Positions 21,501 to 26,349 of a stretch of DNA of 48,083 nucleotides are shown piece by piece; positions within the stretch are counted from its first letter, which is position 1; each line of letters begins with the position of its first letter. Origin of the DNA: a virus; the IMG/VR virus record IMGVR_UViG_3300020469_000075, positions 1-48,083 of that record; one strand, given 5' to 3'. Under the pieces are notes generated by a model. It had not been told where the DNA came from and ran no database searches. It saw nothing but the letters and a program-made list of their open reading frames with translations. Position numbers and translations under genes: made by a program.

Positions 21501-21998
21501 AATCAAAATCAAACTACGGGGAGAATACAAAAATCTCATATTCTTAGCGAAAAATCTTTAGGAGGCCCTATTGAATTACAAGCGTTAACAAAATATTCTT
21601 CCGGAGGTAATGTTACTGGTGGCTCTGGAGTCAGAGATGATGTACCCGCTCTTTTGTCCGAGGGAGAATATGTTATCAGAAAAAGTTCTGCCCAAAAATA
21701 TGGATCAAACTTTCTTGATCAACTTAATGCAGGCACTAAAGCTGTTAGTAGATTTGCTGAAGGTGGAGCTGTTGGTGAGGCAGAATCTTCGCCATCGATT
21801 TCTGAGTCTAAAGAAATCACTCATAATGTATCTCAGAATTTTACCTTTAATATTTCAAAAGACGGATCAAGCTCAGAAAACGAAGAAGGTGACGATATGA
21901 GCGAAAATGAAAGAGAAAAAGAATTTGGAAGAAGAGTTCGAGTTGCTTGTCTAAAAGTCATAGAAGAAGAGCGCAGAATTGGCGGTCTTCTACATTAA
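9570..21998 (+). CDS. Giant tail tape measure protein (4142 aa)
   Basis: The start is an ATG preceded by AAGGAATTAAA. Residues about 60-350 match the TP901-type tape-measure core (helical, Ala-rich, with ALEFSRQGLS, DAADAVKGLTAAVNGF and GGNVIGNSFKTIFTRI). Residues about 625-1450 form a modular zone in which six GFxPN(F/Y)-type linkers separate globular segments, two of them nuclease-like. A hydrophobic stretch near 1680-1712 (MFGPLGTAIGATVGATIAL) may cross membranes during DNA entry. Long coiled-coil helices follow to about 3100. The last 900 residues carry two copies of the tape-measure motif VPALL(T/S)xGEYVIRK (near 3267 and 4025) and a tandem repeat. The protein ends in CLKVIEEERRIGGLL, resembling other tape-measure C-termini. 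It is cut to length and ejected in known phages; here it implies a very long tail. The large insert zone is unusual. Confidence 0.93.
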   Translation: MARPVRIPAQQEGFEKSVMDAVNRLNRSGQLKLNVNSRSFTQPLGKITASADEFTKSLEASNARVIAFGASVGIINAVSNAFKSLVVQTIQVQKQMAEINVVMQTGTAGLQQMQTGLFKIAKETAQSFSVVTEAALEFSRQGLSMEKTLLATKQAMILTRITALDAADAVKGLTAAVNGFVDAGINHTQVVNKMSAVDVSFAVSTEDLIHGLERAGAVAQDAKVSFDELMGAITAAQQITARGGNVIGNSFKTIFTRIQRSSTINRLEELGIAVKDLEGRTLPAMKILKELALTYDGLADSTKAAVAEQVGGVFQINILKAALKDLGRENSVFARATEISNRATDEATKKNEALNKTLSALADQTGTSIQQLSEAIGKLSMGGGIEKVLKTINTLAEGMFKGIESEGIGGDLARGLLKGMGNILSGPGLILIGGMFVKLFGEVSKFATKSMANIIGITTQKQKQKAVEEAILKVMMENESVEASLLAMGKNRVLQEEHVLKLIKQQAAAARERAAIATAVAPGLVRSGVKGPNLTLKGGAAGGIIPASQKNAERKGAISAGYSPGKISSTKIKGVGDVVYNKAESIKQFPGMQQKAIMPPESSRAGSKYAKAFKKAHGFDPYAPSGFIPNYGIIGARGSASLNLSKTNMVTHGTGGGQNTRAMDKKYGESGEKLFATETARFVNRNTPEEKRSLLGRIMTRLLDKGIVTFTRPGYFQKESFKTNRRSSEKDFDQFERHMVKQLSSEGYKSTGRVIDPKRRLVEAGNNQYPQDAFAKGKVPREFKINRIDEKDILSKSIRRTTDLDPQDILNGKYARGDITKGNEFVQVLRNNFGPSSGNHDEILMGLVSKFEKSNLDSALNLLRQKNINVPAGEEAYTAAIHGLHKGFIPNYGMRRNLPSAHHFEKAKKSIGIYKRLPDTRKRLKDYDGTLAQEISDAWGLKDPLYTTIVKTFGKVKGRGTTKTVNEDVLDIMTNPEKYKAFPMPNGQKVNLFEKHSQPAPSWSARDGKEALKFFSTKGKFGSLDKVKMGQKSKIDGMNWEGAVKSIFKNKIKSGEVTDFNTIRNNFPLDFKGKKGFFDATLGTHKLKVMLHKIARTLAHQNPSKLKDMLLKGKDFDGVRALGGLAEISKSSSGIRDLSRMIGSRSLFPEGKFVKGTGSKIEDFSQDMQKWYDSLSASEKTKVRSAQMSGSWKVQSPEEYQLSSGGFVPNFLRMINPSKDRRLLLRMWQDKLKKAKSIYQSGRPRIETDPQVSKLNGEANEIWDQIQLLKKGKPYSIPNFANISKIRELAKRGKGGEKANAQRMLEKFSIRSKGMFDDMIIDDFLRDPNMTYKGPWGDTVTDYLLRKGYDKNQILKAAKSPSSYTRAAGGHVPNFSNPLSQAISREKAAGVPENMIRISRSDRLKGPQNPSGLAVINTRDEPMGVNQGINRSISMGIDPKKHGAAKGFTPNFVSAQEYDDILSGQAANVKVISPSPATPELSNILDKIGLKGDQLVSVLDNLEKPFNDFRSSLNTGGTAANQHARKLTSMIAGLGLEESQTKKLMKEFSNLGTTANNGTSKLKTFINSIGTKFRQNPEGQGISKVMQHPAVQATVGSGGMFSMFNQGLQGNVTPSTSRAGRAGQSIGLIHGKVSNPGMQMGMMMAPMMTEMMAETIRGGKPKYERSQASRAATGAISGLGDVAMYTAMGSMFGPLGTAIGATVGATIALTKVFKEASLSLEDIQQRNASYAAEMQKVTGSIQGYEKSVAAVNQARKSGNFNAAIRASQNEMRARSDLRLSMGSDFSRKYTRETDQNKKAELALKAFDAQSAVSALAASEELIKGVSEIDLTGLSTASIRRSAGSDSEDFRKYQSAENSIMRAGQNLQSLESILDKQGQDLLKAFFSDSRFNQLATGTDTGPMFSNKVAEDMAEELKELMLRLQGNIDDDIGGENLALIQKQLKAFADTIGNLDESDEIQATFGNLKKGIDLRAREEIDLRSKHTRNLMQEFNRFEKQLSIVFADITHQFKSLNIIDGAISAGQKQSAAMTMRSIESTGIIGQEDQAILRGNLESNQIDLKKSQEIGRTRREAQLKFSKGLEGKNFSETLTGSLADPNKTGKTLLPKIMGEFLKDASNSIEDREKLIQGEITDGFKNFVAKRTVDLDFTALESEIEDETFGKINEQINKSARSLKNYNNKSMFIDGPNNSLSNTRFTDSNQTLFQNKTKRNTAEFEAVNYFTAGIEDLVEKSLKGDFKNANQVNQVFDDFIKRGITEKVSSSNLSTDKKEIQFGDILNEEVNNQIESIRDNALDKVRKISQLEQIKSMLDPSSDGFPKDVKGISNALKTTDVGKELFKSFEDLKRVESLLKQRMSAEEALLKQQTEFAIAQGRIMDASQAQIREAQRSLSRVELNDQGQFVNKGIEAEKRALKAANARELEMAEAQANFNNIGLTSGSKEFLTTRAVEDKRKLQEPELIAKETKIASEKINQLFTPEKYATLLPPALELREVAKERLADLNRQKKENEKNIEIFKESFKTVMGVAEDAKIEDVKNKFTQDGLSKDKRPSQAQTDAYNNLINAESTEKFLAEQTKKVSEKAIREQAGGPSSKLFLGAMNSYQQDINAYNDSFDGISEAFKNAPRDNEKDLSAAVEGLKASISEEILKFYSKDTAFGTKDEFKKLLNETNKVPADRQALQVANKQFQSNKEAFITKDSEGNPKANMEKLGEKFEDMFDESTRSIANLRDALQEAGKDALTAEKAIAKQRVGNDKAAIAATKLAARTRSVADSMTDLGSALSHINELSLQFIQASLDTDMGEAGMTSSQVSKRQRDFDLMREVSQGRDQLQRQSKEATSSFISQIQGLDIDDSIKTKFLDNFDNKETKAGIVNSESFKTAANNVLENTNFLSKTKSDQGALALGNASPEDVKNFANNNAAQEALRAEIEKSTNTIKLNEQTIGREVSYRQRLNSLLDQNARYMQSFGAGVSGAMSSIKERLENFRRTEGETLVSSMNEGFKRNAMGDYGEGESFFSIINDRNREIVAQRNADSATNIVFGNEIGKTLEAFGVKGASEKYDMGKFWDPEGNEQKRANEKMLTSFNETGSLGDNSLDFLRSDLLSSKDIQAVTADNTRKMVELLQSMKEQGLAGGNMGDGSTAMGQEAATKEGQQRTVATLNNQTKQDATNTDTLANTVAQSSSDSAGVISSMLGSAIGTIKTVGGINNDVQSGQWGDAGKSIFDGARAAGQKVGEWLDDDDVATSFRGGYISRFNSGGRVSQFGGDHNTDNVPALLTGGEYVIRKDSVEKYGKDYFEKLNKGLIPKKFEDGGDVKKAEKSWFSKKISKMTSNFSNEMNQFEKMRDGMEADKGTFASMFGSGQRNRRSSANMGMTRNADTGSFWTQENPVISKDDFGNDVVALNSDGTGPAETKTGVNWGNVGNAAVQGANLVGNVAKGYQNYKQGKENRAAQLAKARAEENEKRRKRDYQLLKPLEYYDMAATQIDLGGLSGKSSIDQGRLRLSAAAMTGQIQGDRYGTLLVNVQKRTHENKINDRLFDIEYAKQAAYAKAVDKYEKKKMIADSLIQVGGAIASFAGAGEFMKAAGQVKDFAGGAQALFGVQDRSQMKPASLKEVMKQAKERRKDFSGPAMDIHQYGSLQRLQQRYANVKSGSTSGADLYLGGFELTQPGQRVRNPSLYGKTKREREGKFSGGLIRLAGGGTVNYDASRVTRSSNPDVAGSDRSGRVMTGYDTKGRDIYNSFAMGGQVPTLQKKDISIGHDLIDRIATPDNLNLNLDDFEVQEIDNAFQLPDSIINSVSNKGSAFNPAIIATMAKGFDYLASRKQKGGDITSPLDPMGMLTLALGGVVNSSKSVASSILGLAKGGSTDLKIKPSISAGSANTNKNINLRNKGGNIASPYSSIEKLALAIGGVVNSSKAMASSVLGLSKGGFADLKIEPDPSTGVTAHLLSTYKNSNRHGKAGADSIYSQLESSIKTAGLKHNNQNQTTGRIQKSHILSEKSLGGPIELQALTKYSSGGNVTGGSGVRDDVPALLSEGEYVIRKSSAQKYGSNFLDQLNAGTKAVSRFAEGGAVGEAESSPSISESKEITHNVSQNFTFNISKDGSSSENEEGDDMSENEREKEFGRRVRVACLKVIEEERRIGGLLH
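11444..13928 (+). repeat. GFxPN(F/Y) linker repeats in the tape measure (six copies)
   Basis: Short motifs recur at residues about 625 (SGFIPNYG), 886 (KGFIPNYG), 1206 (GGFVPNF), 1274 (YSIPNFA), 1370 (GGHVPNFS) and 1447 (KGFTPNF). The segments between them have different lengths and look like independent domains, so the motifs probably act as common joints into which cargo domains are inserted. The segment from 1370 to 1447 (with ISREKAAGVPENMIRI) resembles modules I recall from other very large phage tape measures. Confidence 0.75.
21033..21366 (+). repeat. Tandem duplication in the tape measure C-terminal region
   Basis: Two in-frame copies, about 195 bp apart, encode GG(D/N)I(T/A)SP, then LAL(G/A), GGVVNSSK, AS(S)(I/V)LGL.KGG and DLKI(K/E). 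The DNA copies are diverged, so the duplication is not recent. They lie between the two VPALL...EYVIRK motifs. Confidence 0.8.
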
Positions 21999-22003
21999 TT
22001 ATC

Positions 22004-23995
22004 ATGAGTATTCGTTCTAGCTTGGGCTCTTATGAGCAAAGAGTATTAATCAACAATACTTTCATACCCGGCGTAATAAGTTTTGACGCTTCTTACCAAA
22101 CTTCAGAAGCTCCTGTAAATGCGATTGGAAAAGGTTATGCTCAAAGTTTAATTGAATCTCCTCCTGCTGGAGCATTCAGCATGACAAGAAACCTTATTTA
22201 TACTGATCCGTTAATAAATTTTACAGGAGACAACCCAATGAAAATAAGAGTGGTCTATCCTGATGGTAATAATATTGGAGACGCTTCATTAGACATAAAA
22301 GATGCTTATATGGGAGAATATTCAATCAGCTGCTCAGTCGGAGATTTGCCTAAAATATCAACTACTTTTGATGTTTATGATGACATGGGATCTACTATAT
22401 TTTTTGATGATAATTACATAGATCCAAATTTTTTAAATACCTCTGTCTGGAATAACGAGTCAGTAGAAATTAATCCTGATACTAACGGATTTCCTGCCGA
22501 AAGCCCTCGAGGATTAGCAGAAGCAACTGTAATAAAATTTGGAGATCATTCGGCTGGAAATTCTAGAATAAAAGCAAATCTTTCTGAAGTTAATCTTCAA
22601 GATTCTTTTCTTTTAAGTTTTCAAGTTAAGCCTATAACAAGTCCGGCAGCGAGCATTCTTTCTGTTTATTTAACTGGTTGCGAAGTTGGATCAAAAGGAA
22701 GAAAAGACATTAATTTAACTCAATTAACACAAGGTGAATGGACAAAAGTTAGCGTAGAATTAATCAGGGATCAGACTGATGGTACAAGCGCAAATCCTTA
22801 TTTAAATATAGAAGGCACTCCAGATTTAAAACTTTCATTATTTAATTTTAATTTTATTAAAACTCAAGAATTAGAATTTTCAGAAGAAGAAGTTATTCCG
22901 AATATGGGTAGTATTCATGTTTCTTGCGATGGTAGTGAAACTAATTCTGTCACAAACTTCAATTATTCTATAAACATAAACCGAAAACCTTTTTATGTTA
23001 TCGGCGACCTCCAGCCAAAAGAAATAGAAACAATATATCCGTTTGCTATTTCTGCAGATTTTACAATGGAGTTAAATGATTACCAAGTCAGAAATATGAA
23101 GGATGTATTTACTGGCAGAAGAGAAAGAGATATTAATATACAAATAAAAGGTAAGCAAAATACTACTAATGGAGAGGCTGTTTTTCCTCACATAACAGAC
23201 ACCATGAGTAGATCTGACAGTAGGCCTTTTAATGCTTTACTTAATGGATTGACTTCCAAAGATTCTACAAATCTTTTTGGTGACACAAACTATGGCGGTA
23301 GGCCAATTGCAATAACACCCAGCTCTCCAGCTAAAGGATTTAATGTATGGAGAGTTTTTAAAGAACCTAATTTTGCAAATGACAGGAACTTTCTAGTTGG
23401 CGTTATAGGCAGGTCAATTAGTAGTTATTTTGGCTTTGGAACGCCTTATACATTTTCTACATATGCATGGGTACCAAGTTTTATGAATGCAAATAACTCT
23501 TTTCAACAAATGTTTGCAGGTCAATATGATAGTTCTTCATTGACCACTATAGAACAAATACTAGTCAGGGTTGGAACTCCCGATGTAATAGATATATCAG
23601 ATCCTTCAAGCCTAAATCCAATAAACAACTCAGACTTGGAGTTTTGGCAAAGACCCTCTATAAGTTTTACTCCTTTAGCCCAGTATTCTAACACTCACCC
23701 AGATTTTTTTGTTATTTATTCTATTGACCTTCCTGACACTCTTGACGCCTATATAAACCTTTCTGCTTTGCAGATTGAAAACTCATCAAGACCTTCTTCT
23801 CTTGGAGAAGATACAATTTTTAATCTTCCAGTAACAAATGCTGAACTTGTTGGTGAAACTTTTGGCGGAGACTCAAATGATGGATCAGTTGTTAATTTAT
23901 CATATAAAGGTTATATAAACAAACCTCCATCAAGATGCGTCAGTGCTGGGGCTGAAGTAGAAAGTTTTAAAGATATCGATTGGGACGCAGTATGA
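22004..23995 (+). CDS. Tube-fold distal tail protein with jelly-roll inserts (first of two)
   Basis: Chosen start: ATG at 22004, 5 bp after the tape measure stop, giving 663 aa (MSIRSSLGSYEQ...); an upstream TTG in frame at 21947 is less likely. The core repeats blocks of the tube proteins: AYMGEYSISCSVGDLP (101 on), NINRKPFYVIGDL (about 320) and a final block AELVGETFGGDSNDG. Between the blocks lie two beta inserts, about 130-290 and 400-610, that look like CBM4/9-type jelly rolls (for example GEWTKVSVELIRD and FSTYAWVP). It sits where siphoviruses encode the distal tail protein that joins tube to tip, and distal tail proteins are known to share the tube fold. It overlaps the next gene by 4 bp. 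Confidence 0.65.
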   Translation: MSIRSSLGSYEQRVLINNTFIPGVISFDASYQTSEAPVNAIGKGYAQSLIESPPAGAFSMTRNLIYTDPLINFTGDNPMKIRVVYPDGNNIGDASLDIKDAYMGEYSISCSVGDLPKISTTFDVYDDMGSTIFFDDNYIDPNFLNTSVWNNESVEINPDTNGFPAESPRGLAEATVIKFGDHSAGNSRIKANLSEVNLQDSFLLSFQVKPITSPAASILSVYLTGCEVGSKGRKDINLTQLTQGEWTKVSVELIRDQTDGTSANPYLNIEGTPDLKLSLFNFNFIKTQELEFSEEEVIPNMGSIHVSCDGSETNSVTNFNYSININRKPFYVIGDLQPKEIETIYPFAISADFTMELNDYQVRNMKDVFTGRRERDINIQIKGKQNTTNGEAVFPHITDTMSRSDSRPFNALLNGLTSKDSTNLFGDTNYGGRPIAITPSSPAKGFNVWRVFKEPNFANDRNFLVGVIGRSISSYFGFGTPYTFSTYAWVPSFMNANNSFQQMFAGQYDSSSLTTIEQILVRVGTPDVIDISDPSSLNPINNSDLEFWQRPSISFTPLAQYSNTHPDFFVIYSIDLPDTLDAYINLSALQIENSSRPSSLGEDTIFNLPVTNAELVGETFGGDSNDGSVVNLSYKGYINKPPSRCVSAGAEVESFKDIDWDAV

Positions 23996-26349
23996 ATTAT
24001 ATCAATTATAGTGAATGTATTGTTACCTTAAATAATCGTCGGGTTTTTGCTACAAAAGCATCAGTTTCGGTTAGCAATAATGTGCAAGGCACTAGGAATA
24101 TTGATTCCACTCCTCATAGGCAAGTTATGTCTAGCCCAATACAAGGTAAGCTAGATTTAGACTTTTATATCACAGATGAATTTGAAGATTTAAATCCAAT
24201 GAGAATTTCAAATTGTTCTGTGGAAAACAATATAGTTAGAAACTCTAATTTTAATAGTTCCAGAAAAAATCCTATCATAAATGAATACGAACGAAGCTCT
24301 CAATATCCTAGAGGTAACTACGGAGAGTTTTTCTCAAATAATCAAATGCTTTCGGGTTGGAATTTTAAAACCAGTCATGAGTCTATAGAAGTAAAAGTTG
24401 GCCTACCTGAATTTAAGGAAGGTGGAGCAAACTACGAAGGGCATGGAATAGGAAACGGTTCTTCTTTGGTAATAATAAATAAAAAAGACGACTACCCTGA
24501 TTGGGATAGCGAAGAAGATTACCAAGAAAAAGATATAGTTAAATTTGGTTTAAATTCATGGAGCAGTCGGTCATACAATAAAAACTCCATGCCTCAAGTA
24601 GGCCTTGACTGGGAAATTTATCCAAAAAAATGGAACCCTGATGAAAGATATCTAATTGCAGATATCGTATCTTATAATAATATTCACTGGAGATCTAAAA
24701 AATTAAATATAAACAAAACACCTGAGATTGGGGAATACTGGAGTAAATACCATAGCTTGCTCGGCGCTGGCGCTGCAGAAATTTCTCAGAAAGACATTTT
24801 TGAGGTTAATGAAAAGTATATGGTGGAAATTGTTGCTAAGTCTAAAATTGGATTTATGAATACAGCCATTAGAGTAAATGATGCAAACGAAGTTGGTATT
24901 TTATCAGATCAATATCAAACTTATTTATTTGAAGTTACATCTACTAGCAAAGACTTAAGGTTTCAATTTAAAGGAGATGATTTTTTTGGTCAAACAGTTT
25001 ATATTGGATCAGTTAAAGCATATCTTAAGAAAGGAGATAGTTTTCATGATGGGTTTTCTGGATCTATTGGAGCCCTAACTTTTAGCGACGCCTATATGAC
25101 AAAATTTTCTTTTTCAGCAAGACCTTTTTCTCCAATCTTAGCTAGTGCATCATTCGATATATATGGGCCTGTCTCAGGCCAGCCTTCAAGAGATAGTTTT
25201 TGCGAAGGAAATTCAAATTTTCATAATAACGGAATACTTAATGTAAATGACAATGAGGAAATTTTTGACTCTAAAATTCCCCACTCCGCAAAAAGTTTAT
25301 TTTACTCCCTTACTGACGTTGGTATATCAGATAGCCTTGAGTTTTCATATAATCTTTCCATAGGCAGAAAGGCCAGTCACCAAATTGGAGATTTATTCCC
25401 TCGCAGCGTTTCTAGGGGCAGTAGTTCTGTTTCTATGACTCTCAGGGGAGAAGGATTAAGAGATGCACTATCGTTTAACGGTAATGACGCATCTATCTCA
25501 ATCTCTTTATTCGATATGTCTGGCAAAAAAATTCAATCTCCAAGCGAAGGTTTCCTAATCGATTTTGACGCTTCTGGCGAAGAAAAAATAAACGCTTTAA
25601 TAGATGGATCATATTCTTTTATTGATAGCGATAGTTCTAAAGTTTTTAATAGTGGAATTGCATTCAAAGAAGAATCATCCATCTTTTCTTCAGGAGATTC
25701 TATAAAGATAACAGACTTTGCTGCAGGAGATTTAGATTTAGCAATCTCAGGAGACTTAACGCTAGAGTGTCTTTTCAAAATCAGTGACTTCAACATTCCC
25801 TCAGGATGGGTCAGGGTTGCAGGCAGGGGCGGAAACATAACAAGAACTTATGGTATTTGGTATAATTTCCCTCTTCAAGTTTTTCTTTTTGAACAATTTG
25901 GTACAGATGGAAGCCGAGTGTATACTTGGACTAATCGACCTGACCACGATCTTGACTTAGACAGTAGTTTGTCGCAAGATCCTTTAGACAATTCTCATAT
26001 AAGAACTGATACTTGGTATCATTTAACTGCAATAAGAAACGCGGCGCAAAACAACTTGTACATAAATGGTAAATTGGCCGCTTCTTCCTCCAATGAAGGA
26101 ATATCGCCATGGACTAATTATGGTTCTGGAGAAGAATTTACTTTAGGCACTTGTGGATTTCCTGATACTTTTAGTCATATAGGAGAAATTTCTACTTGCA
26201 GATTATATAATAGATCATTATCAGAACAAGAAATAAAAAAGAATTTTACAAACTTTTCGTGCGATGGAAAAATTATTAGTCAAGACCTTTCTGTTTCTGC
26301 AGGAGATGTTCTTCAAGGGTCTATAACGGTTGAACAGGAATTAATATAA
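23992..26349 (+). CDS. Tube-fold distal tail protein with CBM5/12-like pair and LamG insert (second of two)
   Basis: Chosen start: ATG at 23992, overlapping the previous stop (ATGA), giving 785 aa. It is related to the preceding protein and to the tube proteins: SDAYMTKFSFSARPFSPILA (about 365), LSIGRKASHQIGDLFPRSV (about 455) and a last block DLSVSAGDVLQGSITVEQEL. An N-terminal jelly roll (about 80-350) is itself interrupted at about 169-256 by two CBM5/12-like modules (DWDSEEDYQEKDIVKFG and KWNPDERYLIADIVSYN, each ending in W). Residues about 554-753 form a LamG/concanavalin-type domain (TWYHLTAIRN, NLYINGKLAAS, CRLYNRSLSEQEIKKNF) placed just before the last core strand. This nested architecture points to a glycan-facing tail collar or baseplate protein. 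Binding specificity cannot be read from the sequence. Confidence 0.65.
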   Translation: MNYINYSECIVTLNNRRVFATKASVSVSNNVQGTRNIDSTPHRQVMSSPIQGKLDLDFYITDEFEDLNPMRISNCSVENNIVRNSNFNSSRKNPIINEYERSSQYPRGNYGEFFSNNQMLSGWNFKTSHESIEVKVGLPEFKEGGANYEGHGIGNGSSLVIINKKDDYPDWDSEEDYQEKDIVKFGLNSWSSRSYNKNSMPQVGLDWEIYPKKWNPDERYLIADIVSYNNIHWRSKKLNINKTPEIGEYWSKYHSLLGAGAAEISQKDIFEVNEKYMVEIVAKSKIGFMNTAIRVNDANEVGILSDQYQTYLFEVTSTSKDLRFQFKGDDFFGQTVYIGSVKAYLKKGDSFHDGFSGSIGALTFSDAYMTKFSFSARPFSPILASASFDIYGPVSGQPSRDSFCEGNSNFHNNGILNVNDNEEIFDSKIPHSAKSLFYSLTDVGISDSLEFSYNLSIGRKASHQIGDLFPRSVSRGSSSVSMTLRGEGLRDALSFNGNDASISISLFDMSGKKIQSPSEGFLIDFDASGEEKINALIDGSYSFIDSDSSKVFNSGIAFKEESSIFSSGDSIKITDFAAGDLDLAISGDLTLECLFKISDFNIPSGWVRVAGRGGNITRTYGIWYNFPLQVFLFEQFGTDGSRVYTWTNRPDHDLDLDSSLSQDPLDNSHIRTDTWYHLTAIRNAAQNNLYINGKLAASSSNEGISPWTNYGSGEEFTLGTCGFPDTFSHIGEISTCRLYNRSLSEQEIKKNFTNFSCDGKIISQDLSVSAGDVLQGSITVEQELI
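24498..24759 (+). other. Tandem CBM5/12-like modules in the second distal tail protein
   Basis: Two adjacent modules of about 43 residues, each with W-x4-6-Y-x3-D-I-V-x-(F/Y), an aromatic (W/H), a P, and a closing W. They are inserted in a jelly-roll domain. They fit the ChtBD3 pattern better than any other instance in the window. Confidence 0.65.

Noticed and set aside
22004-22006. Longer start at TTG 21947 for the distal tail protein
   Set aside because: It would lie within the tape measure's last codons and add a basic, unrelated 19-residue leader; the ATG 5 bp after the stop fits the tightly packed pattern of the block.
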